A stretch of 8,111 nucleotides of DNA from CBDFMR01 sp965249765 (GCA_965249765.1 CBDFMR010000001.1:1-8111), one strand, 5' to 3'; counted from the first letter of the stretch, positions 1-6,929 are shown. Notes: a model not told the origin generated them from the letters alone. Translations and numbers: made by a program.

Positions 1-303
1 ACTACCAATGAAGTCACCATCAGCCTCAGAGAAGTACTATACAGCAAGGTATCTCTGTATCCTAATCCAGCAGTGAATGATGTCAATGTAGACATAGAGT
101 TAAATGCAACTGCACAGATAGGAATAACAGTACTTGACGGACAAGGACGAACACTGGGCACGCAACTTTACAACGAAGCTCTGGATGCTGGTAAGCATAC
201 AGTAGAGTTAGATATAAGAGATGTCCCAGCGGGAGTTTACTCAGTCAGGATAGATATCGACGGTGAAATAGAACATAGAAAGCTGATCATATTGAATAAG
301 TAG
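1..303 (+). CDS. C-terminal end of a T9SS-secreted protein (type A sorting domain), 5' end outside window
   Basis: The frame is open from base 1 and ends at TAG 301-303, giving the last 100 residues of a longer protein. Residues 17-24 read VSLYPNPA, the usual opening of a type IX secretion sorting domain (Por_Secre_tail family). A beta-rich stretch follows, with ITVLDGQGR (42-50), then PAGVYSVRI (76-84), then a basic end RKLIILNK. Such tails direct Bacteroidota proteins through the T9SS across the outer membrane, after which the tail is removed and the protein is released or anchored to the surface. The functional domain lies upstream of the window, so the protein's activity is unknown. A GTG at 73 is an internal valine codon inside the sorting domain, not the start. 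An intrinsic terminator follows 24 bases after the stop, so this is the last gene of its transcript. Confidence 0.9.
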   Translation, partial: TTNEVTISLREVLYSKVSLYPNPAVNDVNVDIELNATAQIGITVLDGQGRTLGTQLYNEALDAGKHTVELDIRDVPAGVYSVRIDIDGEIEHRKLIILNK

Positions 304-327
304 GATCGGTAGAATATATCCATTTAG

Positions 328-359
328 AAGCCCGGGTGCATTGTCATTCGGGGCTTTTT
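328..359 (+). terminator. Rho-independent terminator after the T9SS-tail gene
   Basis: AAGCCC (328-333) pairs with GGGCTT (351-356), and GGGTG (334-338) pairs with CATTC (345-349) using two G-T wobbles. G350 is a single bulge and the loop is CATTGT. The stem runs directly into TTTTTCTTTTT, a classic U-tract. The reverse complement has no U-tract after the stem, so it should act only on plus-strand transcripts. Confidence 0.85.
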
Positions 360-365
360 CTTTTT

Positions 366-691
366 GGATTGTAGAGGAGAACCACAACAATTATATTTGA
401 TTGTGACAGAGTAGAGCCCTTTAGGGAACAAAAGGTAGTGTGGGTACTTATATTCTAATCTCTCCCTAGACCTGCGTAGTTCTCCTTCCTTCCTTACCTC
501 ATATCTGTTGCTCCATAGAGGCAGAGACCTTTGGTCACTTTCTTTGAGTCGAAGGTTTTCAACCTTTCGACGAAAAAACAAGTTCGACTCGGATCGTCGA
601 GGATTGCAAACTCGATACAATGTGAAGATGTATCATACTTCGGAGTAGAGATAATAATTAAATTTAGTCTTACGGGTGAGTTGACTATTAT
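366..691. other. Intergenic region between convergent genes, no supported gene
   Basis: This stretch separates the plus-strand secreted-protein gene from the end of the minus-strand nir operon. A minus-strand frame of about 98 codons crosses it, but it starts at TTG, runs through the terminator of the neighbouring gene, is rich in Arg/Lys/Ser and matches no family I recognise, so I do not call it. The only structure seen is the inverted-repeat cluster at 546-600. The 3' end of the nir mRNA must lie here or just beyond. Confidence 0.6.
546..600. repeat. Cluster of nested inverted repeats (REP-like or weak terminator of the nir operon)
   Basis: GTCGAAGGTT (548-557) and AACCTTTCGAC (561-571) form a 10-bp stem with a one-base bulge and a TTC loop. 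TCGAC (584-588) and GTCGA (596-600) form a second, 5-bp stem. GAGTCGAA (546-553) is also an exact inverted repeat of TTCGACTC (583-590), so alternative folds are possible. Read on the minus strand, the second stem is followed five bases later by six Ts, so it could be a weak terminator for the nir operon. The palindromic units resemble REP-type repeats of bacterial genomes, but with one copy in view this is only an inference. Confidence 0.45.
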
Positions 692-1285
692 CTATTCTGC
701 CAATTCTATTATTTTATTGACAGTGGAAATATTATCTACCCCGAGACCTTCCTGTTGATGAACCATGACACCTTGAGCGTCAAACACGGATATTATGTTG
801 GAATGAGAAAAATCGATAGGGGAGATCTGCTTGTATTTTATCGCTACGACATTTGCAAATTCCCTGACATCATCAACAGTACCGGTGAGGAAAAGCCAGT
901 AATCTTCGGTCATGAAGTTTTCTTTGGCAAACTTCCTAAACCGTTCGGGAGTGTCCGTTTCTGGATCGATGCTTACCAGTAGATACTTTACTGGTTTTGA
1001 GGTTTTACTAGAGACTTGTGACTCGATGCTATTTATATCAGCGACAAGTCTGGGACAAGCAGCCTTACAACTGGTGTAGATCATCACGACAACAAGCACG
1101 TGGCCTTGTAAATCCTTAAACTCAATGGTCTCTCCATGGTGAGTAGACCATTGAGAAGGAATCTGGAAGATAGAAAGCTCAGGGATTTCAGCATTTTCCA
1201 TTATGGGTATTTTTTCAATCCTATCCTTGCAGCCACATAGACTTAGAAAAATTACACTCCATATGACTGTAAGGAATTTATTCAC
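692..1285 (-). CDS. SCO1/SenC-family copper chaperone lipoprotein
   Basis: This 197-residue protein has the thioredoxin fold typical of SCO proteins, which bind copper and deliver it to, or reduce, copper sites in respiratory enzymes. The N terminus is a lipoprotein signal with lipobox LCGC, lipidated Cys19, so it should be membrane-anchored facing the periplasm. The copper-binding signature is complete: C73 and C77 in TSCKAACP, the DPETDTPE motif with D108, and H161 in FSHSN. Length is normal for the family. The start is GTG at 1285, which overlaps the porin stop by 8 nt; this start gives a proper signal peptide. As last gene of the nirK operon its likely client is the copper of NirK, but SCO proteins more often serve cytochrome oxidase CuA or N2O reductase, so the client is inferred from context only. 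Confidence 0.9.
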   Translation of the reverse strand: MNKFLTVIWSVIFLSLCGCKDRIEKIPIMENAEIPELSIFQIPSQWSTHHGETIEFKDLQGHVLVVVMIYTSCKAACPRLVADINSIESQVSSKTSKPVKYLLVSIDPETDTPERFRKFAKENFMTEDYWLFLTGTVDDVREFANVVAIKYKQISPIDFSHSNIISVFDAQGVMVHQQEGLGVDNISTVNKIIELAE

Positions 1286-2543
1286 CCGTACTCGGTTTTG
1301 TTTTTAGGACATTGAGATTGACAGAAACCATGGTCCATGCCCAATTTTGAGAACCATTTAACTCAGCAGCTACTCTCAGAGCCTTCATCTCATCAGTTGG
1401 CAAAAAGTGAGAATAACCAGCAGTGAACTTTACTCCCTTGATTGATGTCATTTTTCCAACTGAAAAATCAAACTCAGTTCCAAGACTACCAGAGAGATCA
1501 GAGTCGCTAACTGCTGAACTAAACTGATGTCCATCCAATCTCAGTGACCACCCATTTACCTTGGTTTTGAGTGTTGCCCGAAGGTCCTGAAGACCAATGC
1601 TATTTCCGTGATTTCCTACATAGAATTGGTCCATATGGCCATTGAACTTATGATTGGTGCCAAAGAATGGGGTAAATGACTTATTCTCCTCATCATTGAT
1701 GTCCGTGCCGGAGAGATACTCATATCCGATTCCAATACTTGTCTTTTCTCCAACCTTGTACGCAAGGTCTGCACTCCACTGCAAAGCAGCTATATCAACA
1801 TCCGGGTTTCTTCCTTTACCCATCTGATAGTATGCTGATGCAGTAGCGGATATTTTGTCTTTACCATATTTCAGGAACGTACCTATGGTTTGACTAAAGT
1901 TTGTACCCTCGTCTGGATTGGCTACTGTTATATCTGATTGAAAGCCATTATTTAGAGCCAGAAAACTAGCACTAAGATTCTCCGTAAAAGGATGATTTAG
2001 CCATAAGTATTGAAAGGTTTTGTAATTGCCTGTTAGCTCATAATTCGTTGAGGAAGTTCTCTGACTTTGCTGATTATAAGCAAGTCCCAGGTGTACTTTA
2101 GTCTTGCCATTTCCATACTTTAGAAGGGCGGCATCATGAGACCTACTTTGATGTGCCCATCCTACGTTTCCAAACATTCGACTATCGTCATAGATAATCT
2201 CCTGGCGTCCCAATTTTAAGGAAATCTTTGGTGACAACATAAGATCTACCCATAGCTGATGTGTAGAAAGTTGACCATCTGATGAATTGAGTTGACGGGT
2301 ATTACCCCATACTCGGATGTCTTGAATAGACGTGTAAAATTTAATTTTCTCCGTGGCATATTTAGCCTTAAGCCGACCACGGTGAGCGGTAAAGAATGCT
2401 GCATCTTCTCCATCTACAATAAGAGAGCTGTATCCATGTCTATACTCTGTACGAGGACGATATTCCATATCAAGAGAGAACTGGCCGTAAATCGTAAAAG
2501 TAAAAGAGAACAGAACTGCGAGTAAAAAAAACTTCTTTTTCAT
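1278..2543 (-). CDS. Outer-membrane porin, Alginate_exp family
   Basis: A 421-residue outer-membrane beta-barrel protein. Residues 1-20 are a signal peptide (KKK, hydrophobic core, cleavage probably after Gly20). The rest shows alternating aromatic/polar beta-strand patterns such as LDMEYRPRTEYRHGY near the N terminus. The block at residues 112-143, beginning GRQEIIYDDSRMFGNVGW and continuing to SRSHDAALLKY, is the conserved signature of alginate-export-type porins. The family name comes from AlgE of Pseudomonas, but many members have no link to alginate, and no alginate gene lies nearby. It starts with ATG 10 nt after the nirV stop and overlaps the SCO gene by 8 nt, so it belongs to the nir operon. 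A role in moving nitrite, nitrate or copper across the outer membrane would suit the context, but the substrate cannot be read from the sequence. Confidence 0.82.
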   Translation of the reverse strand: MKKKFFLLAVLFSFTFTIYGQFSLDMEYRPRTEYRHGYSSLIVDGEDAAFFTAHRGRLKAKYATEKIKFYTSIQDIRVWGNTRQLNSSDGQLSTHQLWVDLMLSPKISLKLGRQEIIYDDSRMFGNVGWAHQSRSHDAALLKYGNGKTKVHLGLAYNQQSQRTSSTNYELTGNYKTFQYLWLNHPFTENLSASFLALNNGFQSDITVANPDEGTNFSQTIGTFLKYGKDKISATASAYYQMGKGRNPDVDIAALQWSADLAYKVGEKTSIGIGYEYLSGTDINDEENKSFTPFFGTNHKFNGHMDQFYVGNHGNSIGLQDLRATLKTKVNGWSLRLDGHQFSSAVSDSDLSGSLGTEFDFSVGKMTSIKGVKFTAGYSHFLPTDEMKALRVAAELNGSQNWAWTMVSVNLNVLKTKPSTGE

Positions 2544-2553
2544 TGTTTAGTAT

Positions 2554-3318
2554 TTATTTATTAATGGATTGAGCACATCTAAATCCCAAATTTTTCACAC
2601 AATACCTAGCCTTTAAGCTTCCTCTGAATGCATACCTCATGAATGCTGCGTAGTTCATCAAGTCATTGACTCCCACTGCACCACCAGCACAAAAAAGATT
2701 TCTGTCAGAGTCTACATCCTTTCTTGACTCGCCTGATATCAATATAGAGTTGAAATCTAGATTCCACTCCCAGACGATTCTATGCATATCATGTATGCCC
2801 CAGTAATTTGGTTTTTCTACTTTGATTTGCTTGTTCCAGGTTTTTGGTGATTCGTACCAACTGAGTATCTGTTGATTATATAGACTGTCATGTCTGGCGT
2901 CTGCTTGATTTTCATCGGCCATAGCGACGTATTCCCATTCATCAACAGTAGGTAGACGCTTGCCTATAGATTTGCAATAGTTCTTAGCTGCAAACCAAGA
3001 AACACTGTTCACCGGACTGTCAGGACGATTGTTACCATAATCTAAATCATCGGACCATGTGATAAGATAGTTTTCATCTGCATAAAGTCTAATCACTTGA
3101 CTCCGCTGCCATTTGTTCTCTTTACTTATGAATTCTAGAAACTCTGCGTTGGTGACAGGATAAATGTCCAGGTGAAAATCCTGAACATCCACATCTGCCG
3201 AGTCAAGACCATAAAGCGGGGTATAGGTGCCACCAGTGATCTTGGCCATATCACTTTGACCATGGCATTGTATAGATAGCCATAGAGAAAGTGATATCGC
3301 TAGAGTTTTATATTTCAT
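2554..3318 (-). CDS. nirV: NirV-like protein, SUMF1/FGE-sulfatase fold, nirK partner
   Basis: A 254-residue exported protein of the formylglycine-generating-enzyme-like fold. Residues 1-20 form a signal peptide ending CHG. Fold signatures follow in order: KITGGTY (26-32), YPVTNAEFLEFI (53-64), SPVNSVSWFAAKNYC (101-115), GKRLPTVDEWEY (119-130), MHRIVWEW (178-185), MNYAAFMRYAFRGSLKA (221-237) and NLGFRCA (243-249). The AAFMRYAFR..LKA block and the position directly after nirK fit NirV of denitrifiers such as Rhodobacter sphaeroides, known to be a SUMF1-type protein of uncertain role. The catalytic Cys pair that true formylglycine enzymes carry in the GGS...C....C segment is missing (GGAVGVNDLM here), so sulfatase activation is unlikely. 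ATG overlaps the nirK stop by one base (TAATG), implying translational coupling. A role in NirK maturation is inference. Confidence 0.85.
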   Translation of the reverse strand: MKYKTLAISLSLWLSIQCHGQSDMAKITGGTYTPLYGLDSADVDVQDFHLDIYPVTNAEFLEFISKENKWQRSQVIRLYADENYLITWSDDLDYGNNRPDSPVNSVSWFAAKNYCKSIGKRLPTVDEWEYVAMADENQADARHDSLYNQQILSWYESPKTWNKQIKVEKPNYWGIHDMHRIVWEWNLDFNSILISGESRKDVDSDRNLFCAGGAVGVNDLMNYAAFMRYAFRGSLKARYCVKNLGFRCAQSINK

Positions 3319-5249
3319 TAATGTTCGTTTCTTACTGCTGCTACATCTGATTCATTGACCACTGCCTTATTGTTATCCCAAGTATTATAGACATACGTAA
3401 GCACACTGGCAACGTCCGCATCAGATAATGCTTGTTTTGTCATCACACTGTTATAATCTTTACCATTGACCTTAATAGGGCCGGTTTTTCCATTAAGTAC
3501 TATGTCAATGGATCTGGTCTTATCTGCATTCAGGTAATCAGATTTTGCCAAAGGAGGAAAGGCATTGGGAATCCCCTGACCTGATTTTTGATGACATGCA
3601 AGACAAGTAGAGTTATAGACCAACTCACCTTTTGACATCTTCTCTTCAAAGGACAAGGCTTTTACCACAGCAGGTTCTTCTTCATCATCTGTTGGCATAG
3701 ATTGAATAGCACCTCCTTCAGGATGATATATTCCCTCTTGCTGTACGCCGGAGTATATGGTTTCATTGCCCTTTCCGGCAACCTTTAGCATACCTAGAGC
3801 TCCTTTATTGAAAGCTCTGAAGATGGAGTGGTCAACAAGAATAAATGTGCCAGGAACATCAACTGTGAATTCGACAATAGCCGCACCACCTGCTGGAATG
3901 AGTGTTGTCTGTACGTTTTCATTAATCATACTTCCACCTTCGACATATACTTTATCAAATATTTCGCCAATGACATGGAATGAAGACACAACATTAGGTC
4001 CACCATTACCAACATATAATCTTACAGTTTCAAAAACATCAGCTGTAATGGCATTGTCTCCTGTAAGAGCTCCTACTTTACCATTAAATACGACATAATC
4101 TGCATCTTCATCGATCGCTTTCTGCATGTCAAATGGTTGAAGACCAGGTTTTCCATAATCACCACGAGTATAGAAATCCCCTTGCATGACGTAGTACTCC
4201 TTATCCACAGGAGGTAGACCACCTACAGGCTCTACAAGTATCAATCCGTACATACCATTTGCGATATGCATTCCCACAGGTGCGGTAGCGCAGTGATAAA
4301 CGTATAATCCAGGATTAATTACTTTAAAAGAGAATTGTTTTTCGTGACCTGGGGCAACAAATGATGAAGTAGCACCTCCTCCCGGTCCAGTGACGGCATG
4401 AAGGTCAATATTGTGAGGAAGCTTGTTGTCAGGATGATTTTTAAGGTGAAACTTGACTTCGTCTCCTACTCTTGTACGTATAAAACTTCCAGGTACAGTA
4501 CCGCCAAATGTCCAATACATATAACTTGTACCATCCGTCATCTCACTCTCTTCTTCAAGGATTTCCATATTGACAACAAGTTTCATAGGACCACGATCAC
4601 CTACTGGCGATGGTACATTAGGGGGAGCCGTTAGCTCAGCTTCCACAGATCCTTGTGCTACAGTCCTTTTGTGATTCTCTCTTTCATCTGCTGCAGTATT
4701 CTGACGACAACTGGGTATCAGAAGAATGACAATGGTCATCGAAAAGAGAATTGAAATTAATTTTTTTGGTTTCATTTTAACTTTGATTTGTTCTATATAT
4801 GTAATAGAATATGTTTTCCTTAATAGTGTTATGCCTAAGATGATCAAGTGCCCCATTTTTATTATTTCGGCGCATACGTATACAAGATGGATTCTTGATG
4901 GTGGAACGACATCACCGTCAATATGTAATTGTGCTCGACTGTCTAGAACCGGAAGCAACCAGAAAGTCTGTAGAATTATTATTAATGACAAAATTGCAAC
5001 ACACCATTTGTAAAGTGGAAGATGATCTTTGTTTATAACAATAGCAATGAGTAAGAGTATCAGTAAAAACCACTCTACTTTATTGAGTGCGAAAAATACA
5101 AGCCTTCCGATGCTCAGACCTTCTACCAAATCGATCCCTGGGGCCCTGAATTTAAGCCAAGCCTCCATAAAACTGATGGCACCTAAAAATCCTATCCATA
5201 TAAATACGGAGGCTGTGGAAAGACTATATTTTGAAGATGAGTTATTCAT
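3318..5249 (-). CDS. nirK: Copper nitrite reductase NirK with fused N-terminal 4-TM domain and C-terminal cytochrome c
   Basis: This enzyme reduces nitrite to nitric oxide. Residues 1-150 hold four hydrophobic helices (about 12-30, 55-72, 82-103, 119-143), with EAWLKFRAPGI after the first. Residues 159-181 are a second, internal signal sequence ending in lipobox IPSC (Cys181). Two cupredoxin domains follow, about 215-495. Type 1 copper ligands are H279, C320, H328 and M333; type 2 ligands are H284, H319 and H474; catalytic D282 and H425 are present. The short HCATAPVGMHIANGM loop marks a class II NirK. An acidic linker (PTDDEEEPA, from 519) leads to cytochrome c with CLACH (549-553) and probable distal Met603. 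NirK with a C-terminal haem domain is known in Bacteroidota; the membrane domain in the same frame is unusual. ATG at 5249 is the outermost start; ATG at 4775 would yield a normal 485-residue lipoprotein NirK. First gene of the operon. Confidence 0.95.
   Translation of the reverse strand: MNNSSSKYSLSTASVFIWIGFLGAISFMEAWLKFRAPGIDLVEGLSIGRLVFFALNKVEWFLLILLLIAIVINKDHLPLYKWCVAILSLIIILQTFWLLPVLDSRAQLHIDGDVVPPSRIHLVYVCAEIIKMGHLIILGITLLRKTYSITYIEQIKVKMKPKKLISILFSMTIVILLIPSCRQNTAADERENHKRTVAQGSVEAELTAPPNVPSPVGDRGPMKLVVNMEILEEESEMTDGTSYMYWTFGGTVPGSFIRTRVGDEVKFHLKNHPDNKLPHNIDLHAVTGPGGGATSSFVAPGHEKQFSFKVINPGLYVYHCATAPVGMHIANGMYGLILVEPVGGLPPVDKEYYVMQGDFYTRGDYGKPGLQPFDMQKAIDEDADYVVFNGKVGALTGDNAITADVFETVRLYVGNGGPNVVSSFHVIGEIFDKVYVEGGSMINENVQTTLIPAGGAAIVEFTVDVPGTFILVDHSIFRAFNKGALGMLKVAGKGNETIYSGVQQEGIYHPEGGAIQSMPTDDEEEPAVVKALSFEEKMSKGELVYNSTCLACHQKSGQGIPNAFPPLAKSDYLNADKTRSIDIVLNGKTGPIKVNGKDYNSVMTKQALSDADVASVLTYVYNTWDNNKAVVNESDVAAVRNEH
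4772..4775 (-). other. Possible internal start of a separate NirK (ATGA context)
   Basis: Codon 159 of the nirK frame is an ATG lying in GTTAAAATGAAACC, an A-rich context typical of Bacteroidota starts. It begins a complete lipoprotein signal (KPKK, hydrophobic core, lipobox at Cys181). The overlapping TGA (bases ATGA) in the neighbouring frame is what a 4-nt overlap between two coupled genes looks like. This suggests that the membrane domain and NirK were once, or still are in part, separate translation products. Reinitiation here is possible but cannot be shown from sequence. Confidence 0.4.
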
Positions 5250-5328
5250 GTAAAATCAGGCAACAAAATAAGCATTATAAAGATAAAAAGATCATTATAT
5301 CTACTATATCTAATTGAAAAAAATTATC

Positions 5329-5367
5329 ACTCGTCTTTTAGATGAGTAATACCCTGATCATACTCAT
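5329..5367. promoter_or_regulatory. Inverted repeats upstream of nirK, candidate operator or attenuator
   Basis: ATGAGTA (5342-5348) and TACTCAT (5361-5367) form a perfect 7-bp inverted repeat with a 12-base spacer that itself contains the palindrome TGATCA. ACTCGTC (5329-5335) and GATGAGT (5341-5347) form a second, overlapping stem with a TTTTA loop. Read on the minus strand this second stem has one mismatch and is followed by GATAA and seven Ts (5323-5317), so it might act as a weak terminator or attenuator. The site lies about 80-120 bases before the nirK ATG, where a nitrite- or NO-responsive regulator could bind. No known regulator consensus is matched. Confidence 0.3.
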
Positions 5368-5486
5368 AAACCATCTTTTTTAGAGTCTGTGATTCAAGCA
5401 TTTGATTAAAGGGTACCTCTATTTACTACTGAATTAAGTTGAAATTGAATTATTTTGGCTTTAGACAAGGCAAATTGAGGGAACAT

Positions 5487-5825
5487 TAGGGCGACCGCAC
5501 CAAATTAAGTAATCAGTAATTGTAAGAGATACTGAGAATTCAAAGAAGCCCTGAACCTTCTTTTTTGTAAACTACTTTTGTCGTTCATTTTCTTGACTTT
5601 CTGCAAGGCGATTTTTCTCAAAATATTGAGGTTGACCGGTGCATTTTTCGTTCTAATTCTATTAGCATCTTCGTTGAAAGTAACATCCAAATGCCAGTGT
5701 AGATGATTCTCAATACTCCAATGATTACGTACCATGGCGTTATACTGCATAGCCGATTTTTCTTTATGACTTGATATGTAATATCTTGATGATGTTGTTG
5801 TTATAGCATCAATATGAATTACTGG
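5487..5825 (-). mobile_element. 3' remnant of an ISAs1-type insertion sequence
   Basis: The remnant contains the C-terminal third of an ISAs1-type transposase and a probable IS end. TAGGGCGACCGCACC from 5487, read inward, resembles the terminal repeats I associate with ISAs1 elements (ends with AGGGC...GC), which would put the element end at about 5487, 18 bases beyond the transposase stop. The other end is missing: around 5825 the sequence becomes the 5' part of an IS66-type gene on the opposite strand, and no N-terminal ISAs1 piece appears beyond the IS66 remnant up to 8111. The exact boundaries are estimates. Confidence 0.55.
5505..5825 (-). pseudogene. ISAs1-family transposase, C-terminal fragment
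   Basis: The recognisable part is the C-terminal hundred-odd residues of an ISAs1-family DDE transposase: SRYYISSHK, then RNHWSIENHLHWHLDVTF, NEDANRIRTKNAPVNLNILR, and a basic tail with KRRFRASLNSQYLL. The conserved E in HWSIEN is in the usual position for the last acidic residue of the catalytic triad. Full family members are roughly 370-400 residues, so most of the gene, including the first catalytic residues, is gone. The frame stays open to 5894, but the residues encoded beyond about 5825 are the antisense of the adjacent IS66 gene and are not ISAs1 sequence. No start codon or promoter of its own remains, so it is inactive. Confidence 0.8.
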
Positions 5826-6905
5826 AAGAGCCCTATGTTCATTTTTTGCATGAACAGATAAATAAAGGATTTGGGCAAATAGAGAAGCTATCAAAAAAGG
5901 TTGAAGAACTAGAAGCTGAAATCAGGAAATTGAAGAAGCTGCCAAAGAAGCCTACTATCAAGGCGAGTCAACTGGATAAGAATCCAAATAAGAATAAAGG
6001 AAAGGGGAGCCGTACAAGTGGAAAACGGAATAAGAAGTCGTCGCTAAAAATTCACGAGACCAAAGAGATCAAAATCACAGGATTAGGGGAAGGCTGGAAA
6101 TTAATAGGTCATCAGAAACACATCAGACAGGACATTATAATAAGGGCCAATAATATCGAGTATAAATTAGAAAAATGGAAGGGTCCAAAAGGAGAGATCC
6201 GAATAGCGGAGCTACCTATACATTTACAAAACACCCATTTTGGTCCGAGATTAAAAGCCTTTATCCTCCACCAATATTATGAGTGTGGTGTGACCCAGCC
6301 GCTACTTTTAACCTCACTGAAAGACTATGGGATAGATATATCATCTGGACAGATCAGCTTTATATTAACAGAAGATAAACAGTCTTTTCACATAGAAAAG
6401 GCATCCTTGTTATCTAAAGGAATAGAATTGGGGGAAGAATTGCGCACTGATGATACAGGAGCAAGACATGAGTTTAGGAATGGGTTTTGTAATTGCATCA
6501 ATTCCTCATTGTTTACCTACTTTACGACAACGTTTTCAAAAAGTCGTATCAATTTTCTGGAAATACTGCGTCAGTCAAGAAGAGATTATCAAATCAATGA
6601 AACGAGCCTTTCGTATGTTAAAAGAGAAAAATTTGCAAGCAAATATTACCGGATACTAAGGCAAAGTTATGAAAGTGGTGAGCGAATCTTTGAAGACAAA
6701 ACGAGCTTAGAAAATTATTTTAACCGCGAGGGAATAACGGCCCAATACGTCATCAGACAAATAACAGAAGCCTTGTTAATAGGAACTATTGTGGCCCATG
6801 GATTTGACCCTAATACTGTGATTCACTCAGACGGAGCAGGTCAGTTCAATTTATTTGTCCATTCACTATGTTGGAAGCATGCCGAAAGACCTCTGGTAAA
6901 ACTCA

Positions 6906-6911
6906 AAAGTT
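6906..6911. repeat. Target-site direct repeat AAAGTT flanking the MITE (second copy 7072-7077)
   Basis: AAAGTT occurs at 6906-6911 and again at 7072-7077, on either side of GAGCCC...GGGCTC. One copy is enough to rebuild the uninterrupted IS66 codons AAA AGT TAT. The TT and AA parts overlap the terminal repeats, so the duplication made by the transposase may be as short as AG (2 bp). Confidence 0.75.
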
Positions 6912-6929
6912 GAGCCCACTCTGAAAACT
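6910..6929 (+). repeat. Left terminal inverted repeat of the MITE
   Basis: TTGAGCCCACTCTGAAAACT. It differs from the right repeat only at the 13th base (T here, C there). The TGA at 6911-6913 within it ends the first part of the split transposase. Confidence 0.85.

Noticed and set aside
324..620. Minus-strand open frame of about 98 codons in the intergenic region
   Set aside because: TTG start, overlaps the intrinsic terminator and the palindrome cluster, low-complexity basic composition, no recognisable domain.
755..982. Plus-strand frame opposite the SCO gene
   Set aside because: Antisense shadow of a clear conserved gene; no family features of its own.
3757..4098. Plus-strand frame of 113 codons opposite nirK
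   Set aside because: Antisense to the conserved cupredoxin region; rich in Pro/Thr/Ser as expected for a shadow frame.
5262..5268. TATTTTG on the minus strand as a Bacteroidota -7 promoter element for nirK
   Set aside because: The consensus is TAnnTTTG; this has only a one-base gap, and no matching -33 element at the right spacing was found.
5394..5405. TCAA-GCAT-TTGA palindrome as an FNR/CRP-type site for nirK
   Set aside because: The half-sites are in the wrong order compared with TTGAT-N4-ATCAA, and a 4+4 palindrome is common by chance in AT-rich DNA.
5446..5458. TGAATTATTTTGG shared with the MITE at 6946-6958
   Set aside because: A 13-base AT-rich match within 8 kb is expected about once by chance, and the flanking bases do not align.
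5826..5894. N-terminal extension of the ISAs1 transposase fragment (MIASLFAQILYL...)
   Set aside because: These residues are the antisense of the IS66 coiled-coil coding sequence, so they are a junction artefact and not part of ISAs1.
6450..6659. Second plus-strand frame inside the IS66 transposase
   Set aside because: Out-of-frame shadow of the conserved transposase core.
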